Assembly (NCBI GenBank): GCA_030695285.1
Contig: JAUYTF010000228.1
Coordinates: forward strand, 1-5,696
Direction of reading: 5' to 3'
Source of the DNA: Eubacteriales bacterium
Lineage (GTDB): Bacteria > Bacillota > Clostridia > Christensenellales > CAG-138
Length of the DNA: 5,696 bases
Position 1 is the stretch's first letter, and each line of letters opens with the position of its first letter. The position numbers and the translations under genes were made by a program. Below, piece by piece: positions 1 to 5,696 of this stretch. The notes beneath the pieces were generated by a model. That model ran no database searches and was not told where the DNA came from. It saw only the letters and a program-made list of their open reading frames with translations.

Positions 1-2
1 AG

Positions 3-74
3 AGAATCTGGGATGACGATGTCCTCGATAAAGTCATCGCGACGATGCTACACCCGGACAAACCCCAAATTTAA
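3..74 (+). CDS. C-terminal tail of an unidentified upstream gene (partial, 5' end outside the window)
   Basis: Frame 3 is open from the window edge to a TAA at 72-74 and reads RIWDDDVLDKVIATMLHPDKPQI. The other two forward frames are less protein-like: frame 2 stops at once, and frame 1 gives an Arg/Ser-rich string ending near base 90. The composition (acidic helix, then a Pro-containing tail) looks like the C-terminal helix of a soluble enzyme. Twenty-three residues are too few to name a family. It lies 154 nt upstream of the binding-protein gene on the same strand, so it could be an earlier member of the same catabolic cluster. A real gene end is likely; its function is unknown. Confidence 0.55.
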   Translation, partial: RIWDDDVLDKVIATMLHPDKPQI

Positions 75-180
75 AAGACGAATTCATTGAATCATGTTGA
101 AATACATTTGAACTTTTGATGTTTTTCTGAGAAATACAAGCTGGAACGATAATAAATTGGGATCTACGCGCGACACATGG

Positions 181-208
181 TTGAAATTTTAGGCATATCG
201 CCTAGAAT
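181..208 (+). promoter_or_regulatory. Candidate sigma-70/sigma-A type promoter for the transporter operon
   Basis: TTGAAA at 181-186 (5 of 6 to TTGACA) and TAGAAT at 203-208 (5 of 6 to TATAAT) are separated by 16 nt. The predicted start of transcription, near 214-216, would leave a leader of only about 14 nt beginning right at the Shine-Dalgarno site, which is unusually short and lowers confidence. An alternative -10, GATAAT at 148-153, would give a more ordinary leader but has only a poor -35 (TTCTGA at 125-130). The stretch 75-228 is AT-rich and holds no open frame that looks like a gene. Confidence 0.3.
190..204. promoter_or_regulatory. Short palindrome TAGGC-N5-GCCTA, possible operator or leader hairpin
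   Basis: TAGGC (190-194) and GCCTA (200-204) form a perfect 5-bp inverted repeat around ATATC. It sits 24 nt upstream of the binding-protein ATG and overlaps the candidate -10 element at 203-208. That is a sensible place for a repressor site; sugar importer operons are often controlled by LacI- or GntR-type regulators. The arms are short and could occur by chance. No regulator gene is visible in the window. Confidence 0.25.
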
Positions 209-228
209 ATAAAGGAAGGAGAACTAAA

Positions 229-1353
229 ATGAAAAACACTTTTCGTTTCCTCGCTCTGACTCTGGCCATGGTGATGATGATCGTCATGGCTGGTTGTAGC
301 ACAGCTGCGCCTGCTCCGGCGGTTGCAGAAGAACCTGCGGAAGCAGCCGCTCCCGCTGAAACGACAACCGAAGCTCCTGCGCCCGCGGAGGAAGCTGCGC
401 CTGTCGATCCAACCGGACTTAAGCCGGGGGATTATGTGATTGGGCTCTCCAACTCGTTCTATGGCAATACCTGGCGCAAACAGATGGTGGAATCCTTCAC
501 GCAGGCAGCCGAAGAGGCAAAGACTGCCGGCTACATTAAGGATTATGAAATCCAGAACGGTGACCACACCGTCAACACGCAGATTGCGCAGATCAACTCG
601 TTCATCCTCTCCGGCGTAGATGTCATCTGCCTCCTCGCGGCTTCGTCAACCGCGCTGAACGACGTCATTCAGCAGGCAATGGATCAGGGAATCACGATCG
701 TTGCGTTTGACTCCATCATCGATCTTGCAGGCGCATATACCATGGACTACGACTGGGTAGACATGGGCGAGCGCAAGACGCAGTTCGTCATGGATCAGAT
801 TGGTGGCAAGGGTAATGTGATCATCGTCCGCGGCGTCTCCGGTGCTGCTCCCGATGAAGGCATCTATAAGGGCATTCGCAATGTGCTCGATACCTATACC
901 GATGTGAAGATTGCCGCGGAAGTCATCGGCCAAGCGGATGCGACTGTTACGCAGGAAGCCCTGCTGAACATCCTCTCTTCGCTACCCAAGATTGACGCAG
1001 TCATCACGCACTGCGGTGCGGACTCCATGGGCGCGGTCAATGCCTTTGAATCTATGGGTCTCGACGTGCCGCTAATCATTGGCGACAACACCGCGGAATT
1101 CATGGCTTGGTGGAATGCCAAGGCAGCCGAGGGATATGTGACCATGTCCGTCAACTCCACGCCGTCCTGCGGCTCCGGTGCTCTCTGGGTTGCGGTTGCG
1201 CTACTCAACGGCCTTGAAGTTCCGCAAAACATGTTCCTGCCGTTCATCTACATTAGCCAGGATCAGATCGGCGATTATTCAAACCTCGAAGCCGGTAAGA
1301 TCGCGAGCCCCTACATGTCTTACGACTACGTTGTGGAAAACATCCTGAAATAA
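229..1353 (+). CDS. Sugar-type ABC transporter solute-binding lipoprotein (RbsB-like, periplasmic-binding-protein type 1 fold)
   Basis: Extracytoplasmic receptor that captures a small solute and presents it to the permeases encoded downstream. The 374-residue product begins with a lipoprotein signal (K2, R6, hydrophobic 7-21, lipobox MAGC with C23 as the lipidated cysteine). An Ala/Pro/Glu linker follows to about residue 61, then the bilobed domain from about residue 68. Family landmarks include GLSNSFYGNTWR near 72-83 at the first strand and ligand loop, IVAFDS with D161, THCGADSMG at 260-268, and IIGDN with D286, where sugar-binding relatives contact ligand. The start is well supported: AAGGAG at 216-221 lies 7 nt from the ATG. 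It is the first gene of the importer operon, with 186 nt before the ATPase-permease gene. The fold and role are clear; the ligand (pentose, hexose, polyol or other) cannot be named. Residues 305-316 (TMSVNSTPSCGS) do not match the usual ribose-binding pattern, so ribose itself is doubtful. Confidence 0.93.
   Translation: MKNTFRFLALTLAMVMMIVMAGCSTAAPAPAVAEEPAEAAAPAETTTEAPAPAEEAAPVDPTGLKPGDYVIGLSNSFYGNTWRKQMVESFTQAAEEAKTAGYIKDYEIQNGDHTVNTQIAQINSFILSGVDVICLLAASSTALNDVIQQAMDQGITIVAFDSIIDLAGAYTMDYDWVDMGERKTQFVMDQIGGKGNVIIVRGVSGAAPDEGIYKGIRNVLDTYTDVKIAAEVIGQADATVTQEALLNILSSLPKIDAVITHCGADSMGAVNAFESMGLDVPLIIGDNTAEFMAWWNAKAAEGYVTMSVNSTPSCGSGALWVAVALLNGLEVPQNMFLPFIYISQDQIGDYSNLEAGKIASPYMSYDYVVENILK
304..408 (+). 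repeat. Low-complexity Ala/Pro/Glu tether segment inside the lipoprotein gene
   Basis: Residues 26-60 of the lipoprotein are almost only Ala, Pro, Glu, Thr and Val, with recurring units such as AAPAPA, EAAAPAE and EAPAPAEEAAP. The DNA is correspondingly repetitive (gctgcgcctg / gctcctgcgcc). This is the flexible, acidic spacer that holds the binding domain off the membrane in Gram-positive lipoproteins. It is not a mobile or structured repeat. Confidence 0.75.
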
Positions 1354-1384
1354 CCGTTTCCTCCTACTATATGCCAATGAGCTG

Positions 1385-1420
1385 ATTGGCCGCCGTCTGT
1401 TTCGGCAGGCGGCGGCCAAT
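1385..1420 (+). promoter_or_regulatory. 15-bp GC-rich intercistronic hairpin (no U-tract)
   Basis: ATTGGCCGCCGTCTG (1385-1399) pairs with CAGGCGGCGGCCAAT (1406-1420) over 15 bp with a single G-U wobble. The 6-nt loop, TTTCGG, can fold as a UUCG tetraloop closed by a U-G pair. It starts 31 nt after the stop codon of the binding-protein gene. The bases that follow (tgaaattcctg) hold no run of T, so a classical intrinsic terminator is unlikely. A stable stem here would more plausibly protect the 3' end of the binding-protein mRNA or cause partial attenuation, so that the receptor is made in excess over the membrane parts, as is common in binding-protein-dependent importers. The structure is seen directly; the function is inferred. 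Confidence 0.7.
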
Positions 1421-1539
1421 TGAAATTCCTGTCAACTGCAAAGTAGGCTCGTCTTCTGATAGCCGGCAATGCTGATGCTAGCTTTCTATGCGAAAAACGA
1501 AGCGCTATCCGTAACACGTTATTCCGACACGAGCGAGCC

Positions 1540-4035
1540 ATGATGAAACTGTCGATTGAGGTGAATCATTTGAACACGGAAACGAACAGGTCTTACGAAG
1601 GAACTCCAACTACAGCGCCGCTAGTGCGGGCAGAAGGGTTTCGCGTTGTCTACTATCCAACCGTTGCGGTGAATCGTGTTAGCATGGCAATTCCGCGCGG
1701 ATCGATAGTTGCTTTGATCGGCGCAAACGGCGCCGGCAAGAGTACGATGATTAAGGCGCTCTCCGGCATTGTCCGCTGTGATGAGGGTGACCTTTATTTT
1801 GATGATAACAAGGTGGATCTGCAACATTACAGCCCGAGCATGGCGCGTGCTTTAGGTATCCGCGTTGTGCATCAGGAGTTATCGCTTTGCAAGAACCTGA
1901 CGGTATATGAGAACTTTTTCATTGAGCAGGCGCAGATCGTTAAAAAAACCTTTGGCTGGCGTAAACAGGCAAAAGAACTTGCAAAGGCCGCGTTGGATAA
2001 CGTGTTCCCCGGGAATGGAATCGATGTTGCCGCCGGGCTGAATGACTTAAGCATTGCGCAGCAGCAGATGGTTGAGATTGCGCGCGCGACGAGTGATCAG
2101 AATATGCGCTTGCTGATTTTAGACGAACCAACGTCATCTCTTCCGATCGAGCAGACGCTGCAGCTGCAGCAGTATCTGACGAAGACTGCTCGCGAGGGGA
2201 TGACGTATATCTACATTTCGCATCGTCTCAAGGAGATCATGTCAATTGCGGATTCGGTCTTCATCATGCAAAACGGAAACGAGAAATGGCGTGGCGGCGT
2301 TCACGAAACCAGCGAAGAGCACATGCTCAAGATGATGGTGGAGGGAATGGAAGGTGCTGGCACGCTGGAAGCTCAATCTGAGCGGCCGGAGCATAATTCC
2401 GAAATCGGAGTGCATTGTGAATGCTATAACACTGCCACCTTGCACAATATCAACTTCCACGCCAATGGCGGCCAAATCCTTGGGCTTACTGGCCTAGAAG
2501 GAAACGGGCAGCTGGATCTTCTTCAGGAGATTTTTCGCTGCGGTGGGAAAAAGCGCAATAAGGCGGGCATACAGATACAGGGCAGGGTTGCATATGTTGC
2601 GGGCGATAGAAAGAAAGAGGGGATTTTCCCGCTTTGGTCAATTCTTGACAATCAGGCGATTACGAAAGCCGCCAATACGAACCTATTTCGTTATCTGAGC
2701 CGGGAATGGTTACAAAACTCCGTACAGTATTGGTACGATAAGCTACATATCAAGAGCAACGGAACCTCCGCGGGCATCACAAGCCTCTCCGGCGGGAATC
2801 AGCAGAAGGTGCTCATTGCGCGTGCGCTGGTTGCGGATGCAAACATCATTCTGCTGGACGACCCGACGCGCGGTGTCGATCAGCCGACGAAAAACGCGCT
2901 ATACACGCTGTTTCGCGAAGCTGCAACCAGCGGTAAACTCGTCATCTGGCGCACATCCGACGACGCGGAACTGCGCTACTGCACGGATCTATTGGTGCTC
3001 AACAGTGGTCATATTGTTGGAAAATTTGACAACACCAACATCAGCCATGAAACCATCATTTCTCTCTCGTTTGAGAGTAATAATGAAAAGTGCGAGAAGA
3101 TCGAGGTCAAGCGAAAGCGTCTACGCGCGCCGCTGTTTACATTTGCTCTGATTGCTCTTCTCGTTATTTATGCCATCTGCTCTTTTCAGGCGCCGTTGCT
3201 GCTTAGCAAATATGGGCTCCAACTCATGGTGGTTGGTTTCGCGTCGCTTGCGCTCTGTGCGCTAGGCCAGACGTTTATCATTGGGTTGGGGCATGTGGAC
3301 CTCGGCGTTGGCGCTTTTTGCGGACTGGTAAACGTAATATGCTGTACGACACTGTATGATAAGCCAATTCTCGGCACGATCTTTTTGCTCAGCGCGTTTC
3401 TTGCCTATCCGCTGATGGGGTATATCATCCACAAACGAAGGGTTCCGGCAATCATCGTAACGCTCGGCATGTCATTTATCTGGTATGGTCTGGCGCTTTC
3501 ACTGCAATCCATGCCTGGCGGCACATGCCCCACATGGATCAGGACGGTATTTTATACAAAGACACCGGTGGCCAACACGTTGTTTATCTGGCTCATTGCG
3601 TTTATCATTATTGCAATTGTGTTTTACCGCTCTCGTTATGGAACGGTGCTGCGCGGATTTGGCAATAACGAAACTGCGATGGTCAATTCCGGCTGGAGCC
3701 GCGCAAAAGCCTATATGTCTGTTTATGCGTTGGCCGGCGCTTTCACATTCATGGCGGGCATCATGACTTCGTCCATCAACAACGCGTCTGATCCAGCAGC
3801 GTCCGGGTCCTATACTGTACTCTCTGTTGCTGCGGTCATCATCGGCGGCGGATACTTCGCTGGTGGGGTGGTGACGTTGTTTGGCGCGGTCTGCGGCGCG
3901 GCAACCCTGACGATGATTGGCGTGCTGCTGGGGCTGCTCAAGGTCAGCACAGACTTTACAGCATCGATACAGGGACTGGTACTCATTCTGATTCTGTCCC
4001 TGCGGCTCTTGAAACGGAAGGAGGGAAGGGTATGA
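1540..4035 (+). CDS. Fused sugar ABC transporter: tandem ATPase (RbsA-like) plus permease (RbsC-like) in one chain
   Basis: Energises and forms half of the membrane channel of a CUT2-class importer. In the 831-residue product the first cassette (about 29-265) has Walker A GANGAGKST 61-69, Q-loop Q112, signature LSIAQQQ 170-176, Walker B LLILDE with D195/E196, and H-loop H228. The second cassette (about 285-505) has a degenerate Walker A, GLEGNGQL 318-325, an intact signature LSGGNQQ 416-422, and Walker B IILLDD with D441 in place of the catalytic Glu. A charged linker (about 512-531) leads into a hydrophobic permease domain with roughly eight to ten membrane segments. It carries the RbsC landmarks GHVDLGVG 584-591, VPAIIVTLGM 635-644, and IIGGG-YFAGG near 767-776. 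RbsA (about 500 residues) and RbsC (about 320) are normally separate; here the frame is continuous, with no in-frame ATG, GTG or TTG at the junction. Coordinates use the ATG at 1540; TTG at 1570 has the better ribosome-binding site. The 3' end overlaps the next gene by 4 nt. Confidence 0.93.
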   Translation: MMKLSIEVNHLNTETNRSYEGTPTTAPLVRAEGFRVVYYPTVAVNRVSMAIPRGSIVALIGANGAGKSTMIKALSGIVRCDEGDLYFDDNKVDLQHYSPSMARALGIRVVHQELSLCKNLTVYENFFIEQAQIVKKTFGWRKQAKELAKAALDNVFPGNGIDVAAGLNDLSIAQQQMVEIARATSDQNMRLLILDEPTSSLPIEQTLQLQQYLTKTAREGMTYIYISHRLKEIMSIADSVFIMQNGNEKWRGGVHETSEEHMLKMMVEGMEGAGTLEAQSERPEHNSEIGVHCECYNTATLHNINFHANGGQILGLTGLEGNGQLDLLQEIFRCGGKKRNKAGIQIQGRVAYVAGDRKKEGIFPLWSILDNQAITKAANTNLFRYLSREWLQNSVQYWYDKLHIKSNGTSAGITSLSGGNQQKVLIARALVADANIILLDDPTRGVDQPTKNALYTLFREAATSGKLVIWRTSDDAELRYCTDLLVLNSGHIVGKFDNTNISHETIISLSFESNNEKCEKIEVKRKRLRAPLFTFALIALLVIYAICSFQAPLLLSKYGLQLMVVGFASLALCALGQTFIIGLGHVDLGVGAFCGLVNVICCTTLYDKPILGTIFLLSAFLAYPLMGYIIHKRRVPAIIVTLGMSFIWYGLALSLQSMPGGTCPTWIRTVFYTKTPVANTLFIWLIAFIIIAIVFYRSRYGTVLRGFGNNETAMVNSGWSRAKAYMSVYALAGAFTFMAGIMTSSINNASDPAASGSYTVLSVAAVIIGGGYFAGGVVTLFGAVCGAATLTMIGVLLGLLKVSTDFTASIQGLVLILILSLRLLKRKEGRV
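1558..1564 (+). promoter_or_regulatory. Strong Shine-Dalgarno GAGGTGA favouring a TTG start at 1570
   Basis: GAGGTGA is complementary to the 3' end of 16S rRNA (anti-SD ...TCACCTCC...). GAGG ends 8 nt before an in-frame TTG at 1570-1572, which is the usual spacing. The in-frame ATG codons at 1540 and 1543 have no comparable site upstream (tccgacacgagcgagcc). If TTG is the true start, the fusion protein loses its first 10 residues and is 821 residues long. Nothing conserved is lost, because the first ABC domain begins near residue 29. Confidence 0.5.
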
Positions 4036-5030
4036 AGAACGTAAAGGCAAAGGCGTTTTTCAGCCGGAATGGAAGCTGGATTCTCGCTATGCTGGGCAGC
4101 ATCGTGCTTTGGATTCTGATGGGTCTCTCCGGCAACGGCATTACGATTCGGTCGCTGATCGACAACGCATATACGGCATCGTTCCTAGCGATAGCGGGGC
4201 TTGCGCAAATGCTGGTTGTTACGACCGGACGCGGCGCGATCGACCTCTCCATTCCGGGTATGATCACGCTCGGCGCGTATGTGAGCATGGGCGTTTGCAA
4301 CGGCAGCAATGTCATGATCATTCCTGCTATTCTTCTTGTCATTCTGCTGGGAATCCTTGTAGGGTTGCTTAACAGTTCCATGGTCATCTTCCTCGGGATT
4401 CCGGCGATTATCGCAACAATGGCAATGAACTACATCATTGTGACTGGAACCATGCTCATCAACAATACATTCAACGTGTTTACCATTCCTTCTATTCTCA
4501 AGGCGATTGTGCAGACACGCGTGATGGGAATCCCCGTCATCATCGGCATCGTAGTCATTCTAGCCTTGCTGATTCATTTTTTGCTCAGTGCGACATCTTA
4601 TGGCAAATCTCTGCTTGCAATGGGACAGAATCTGGAAGCTGCGCGTCTGGCGAGCGTCAAGGTAATCAAGATTGAAGTGCTCACCTATGTATTTGCGTCT
4701 GTATTTGCGGGAATCGCGGGCGCGTTGATCTCGGCGCGTGTGTCGGGAGCTTATCTCGGCATGGGGGATAACTATCAGATGGAGAGCATCGCTTGTATCG
4801 TCATCGGCGGCACGCTGATGTCCGGCGGGCGGGCAAATGCATTTGGAACGCTGGTCGGCTCGCTGTTTCTCTATCTTACGATCTCCAGTATGCAGTTGAT
4901 GGGCGCGGATGCGGGCATACAGAGCGTGGTAAAAGGTGCACTCATCATCGCCCTCTTGCTTGTTGGCGCGTCAGAAAACGGCGAGCAGCGTGATTCGAGG
5001 CGGCATAAATTTGAGGCGGAGCAAGCATAA
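4032..5030 (+). CDS. Sugar ABC transporter permease (RbsC-like, CUT2 class)
   Basis: Integral membrane protein of 332 residues, the usual length for this family, that forms part of the translocation channel. Hydrophobic segments run from residue 15 to about 310, with a short hydrophilic N-terminus (MKNVKAKAFF) and a charged C-terminal tail after residue 312. Family landmarks are GAIDLSIPG 68-76, GIPAIIATMAM 122-132, GQNLEAARLAS near 198-208, followed by the coupling region, and IGGTLMSGGR 258-267. These resemble RbsC/XylH more closely than the permease half of the preceding fusion protein does. The start is supported by AAGGAGG at 4018-4024, 7 nt upstream. The ATG overlaps the TGA of the fusion gene (ATGA), so the two are probably translationally coupled. 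With the fused permease domain it would make a heterodimeric channel. The substrate is unknown. Confidence 0.94.
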   Translation: MKNVKAKAFFSRNGSWILAMLGSIVLWILMGLSGNGITIRSLIDNAYTASFLAIAGLAQMLVVTTGRGAIDLSIPGMITLGAYVSMGVCNGSNVMIIPAILLVILLGILVGLLNSSMVIFLGIPAIIATMAMNYIIVTGTMLINNTFNVFTIPSILKAIVQTRVMGIPVIIGIVVILALLIHFLLSATSYGKSLLAMGQNLEAARLASVKVIKIEVLTYVFASVFAGIAGALISARVSGAYLGMGDNYQMESIACIVIGGTLMSGGRANAFGTLVGSLFLYLTISSMQLMGADAGIQSVVKGALIIALLLVGASENGEQRDSRRHKFEAEQA

Positions 5031-5069
5031 GCATTCGTAAGGAGAATCAAAGCAAAGGAGTAAACCGTA

Positions 5070-5696
5070 ATGATCATCGACGCCCATGTGCATCTTGGCG
5101 AGGACAGTGTCTTTGACGAAACCATAACGGAAGAGGAACTCACGGCTTATTACGATGAGTTTCAGATCGATGGCGGGATCATTCAGCCGTTCATTCCGAG
5201 ACCGTATATCTCCGAGCACGTGAAAGTTCACGACCGTATTGCGGCATATTGCAAACAGGCGGCGCCTAAGAAAAAATTCTTCGGCATGGCATCCATCAAC
5301 CCGCACTTTTTTCCTGATGATTACGACGCGGAGGCGGAACGATGCGTCAAAAAGCTAGGGTTTGTTGCGATAAAGATTACGCCGATTGCGCATGCCTGCC
5401 ATCCTTCCTCAAAGGACGCCTATCACGTATACGAAGTATGCCGTGCGCTCAAGGTTCCGCTGATGATCCACACTGGGAACGGAATCCCATTTGCCGACCC
5501 AACAAGTGTGTACCGCGGCGCAAAGGATCATCCGGATGTGACGGTCATACTTGCGCATGCAGGATCGGAATCCTTCAACCAACAAGCGCGGCTGCTTGCG
5601 CTCGCGCTCGATAATGTTTTTCTTGAACCAAGCTGGTGCGGTACCAATGCTGTGAAGCACATGATTGAAGAAGTGGGATGTGAAAAAATCCTGTTT
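5070..5696 (+). CDS. Amidohydrolase-family TIM-barrel metal hydrolase (Amidohydrolase_2 type), 3' end cut by the window
   Basis: The first 209 residues, in a frame open to the window end. The N-terminus MIIDAHVHLGE carries the HxH metal motif (H6, H8). Other barrel landmarks are MASINP 73-78, VAIKITP 99-105 (the family's usual G-I-K-L-H-P strand), LMIHTG with H134, and ILAHAGS with H163. The final Asp ligand, normally in a G-S-D motif near the C-terminus, would lie just beyond the last visible residues (EKILF). Members are usually 260-300 residues and include ACMSD-like decarboxylases and sugar or muconate lactonases, so the exact reaction is open. The start is set by AAAGGAG at 5054-5060, 9 nt before the ATG. 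The gene begins 39 nt after the permease stop and is probably in the same operon, so it may process the imported compound (inference). No signal peptide is seen; cytoplasmic. Confidence 0.9.
   Translation, partial: MIIDAHVHLGEDSVFDETITEEELTAYYDEFQIDGGIIQPFIPRPYISEHVKVHDRIAAYCKQAAPKKKFFGMASINPHFFPDDYDAEAERCVKKLGFVAIKITPIAHACHPSSKDAYHVYEVCRALKVPLMIHTGNGIPFADPTSVYRGAKDHPDVTVILAHAGSESFNQQARLLALALDNVFLEPSWCGTNAVKHMIEEVGCEKILF

Noticed and set aside
75..180. Terminator for the upstream gene or a small RNA in the AT-rich intergenic region
   Set aside because: I find only the ATTCATTGAAT palindrome and weak ACAT/ATGT pairing before a TTTTT run (122-126). There is no GC-rich stem that would support termination or a structured RNA.
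202..567. Minus-strand open frame opposite the start of the lipoprotein gene
   Set aside because: It is rich in Arg, His, Ser and Cys with no family pattern, and it mirrors the Ala/Pro/Glu-rich coding repeat on the other strand. It is a shadow of the lipoprotein gene.
1385..1420. Calling the hairpin after the binding-protein gene a rho-independent terminator
   Set aside because: No T-run follows the stem (tgaaattcctg), and the same-strand importer genes downstream need read-through or another promoter, of which I see no convincing example in 1421-1539.
2816..3151. 111-codon + strand open frame inside the second ABC cassette
   Set aside because: It runs in another frame across the signature and Walker B motifs of the second cassette, is Arg/Ser-rich, and has no family features.
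3499..4050. 183-codon minus-strand open frame opposite the fused permease domain
   Set aside because: Its composition (many Arg, His, Gln, Cys) is that of an antisense frame, and the + strand frame has clear permease motifs over the same bases.
4109..4993. Possible frameshifted or nested genes within the second permease (frames 4109-4372 and 4793-4993)
   Set aside because: The permease frame is intact from start to stop with all landmarks in order; the nested frames give Arg/His/Cys-rich strings.
1540..5030. Naming the genes rbsA and rbsC (ribose transporter)
   Set aside because: The family match is to the whole CUT2 class. Substrate identity cannot be read from the ATPase or permease, and the binding protein does not show a ribose-type pocket pattern.
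1..5696. CRISPR arrays, insertion sequences, tRNA or rRNA genes
   Set aside because: No spaced direct repeats, transposase-like frames, terminal inverted repeats or tRNA/rRNA-like sequence were seen on either strand.

Overview
The window holds one strand of genes, all on the + strand: most of a carbohydrate-type ABC importer operon of the ribose/galactose class (CUT2; RbsB-RbsA-RbsC relatives), followed by the start of a metal-dependent amidohydrolase. The solute-binding protein is a lipoprotein with an Ala/Pro/Glu-rich tether, and the genes have strong purine-rich Shine-Dalgarno sites (AAGGAG, AAGGAGG, AAAGGAG). Both traits fit a Gram-positive, probably clostridial, anaerobe of moderate GC content. 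That placement is inference; no phylogenetic marker gene is present.

Layout: (1) bases 3-74 are the last 23 codons of an unidentified upstream gene. (2) Bases 75-228 are an AT-rich intergenic region with candidate promoter elements and a small palindrome. (3) Bases 229-1353 encode the solute-binding lipoprotein. (4) Bases 1354-1539 are an untranslated spacer with a 15-bp GC-rich hairpin that lacks a U-tract. (5) Bases 1540-4035 encode a single 831-residue polypeptide: a tandem two-cassette ATPase (RbsA type) joined to a complete membrane permease domain (RbsC type). (6) Bases 4032-5030 encode a second, free-standing permease that overlaps the fusion gene by 4 nt (ATGA). (7) Bases 5070-5696 encode the first 209 residues of a TIM-barrel amidohydrolase, cut by the window end.

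How the parts work together (inference from the family): the lipoprotein catches a small solute outside the membrane and delivers it to a channel made by the permease half of the fusion protein and the free permease. The tandem ATPase in the fusion powers import. One fusion chain plus one free permease would supply a full set of two nucleotide-binding and two membrane domains, so this transporter is probably a fixed 1:1 hetero-assembly rather than the usual RbsA plus RbsC homodimer. The amidohydrolase may act on the imported compound or a product of it, for example as a lactonase or C-N/C-C hydrolase. The substrate cannot be read from the sequence.

The most noteworthy items are the ATPase-permease fusion, the further-degenerated second ATP site (Asp-Asp in Walker B, Gln in the Walker A lysine position), the long hairpin between the binding-protein and transporter genes, and an alternative TTG start with a far better ribosome-binding site than the ATG. 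None of these proves a new system. This is best read as an uncommon architecture of a known importer family.
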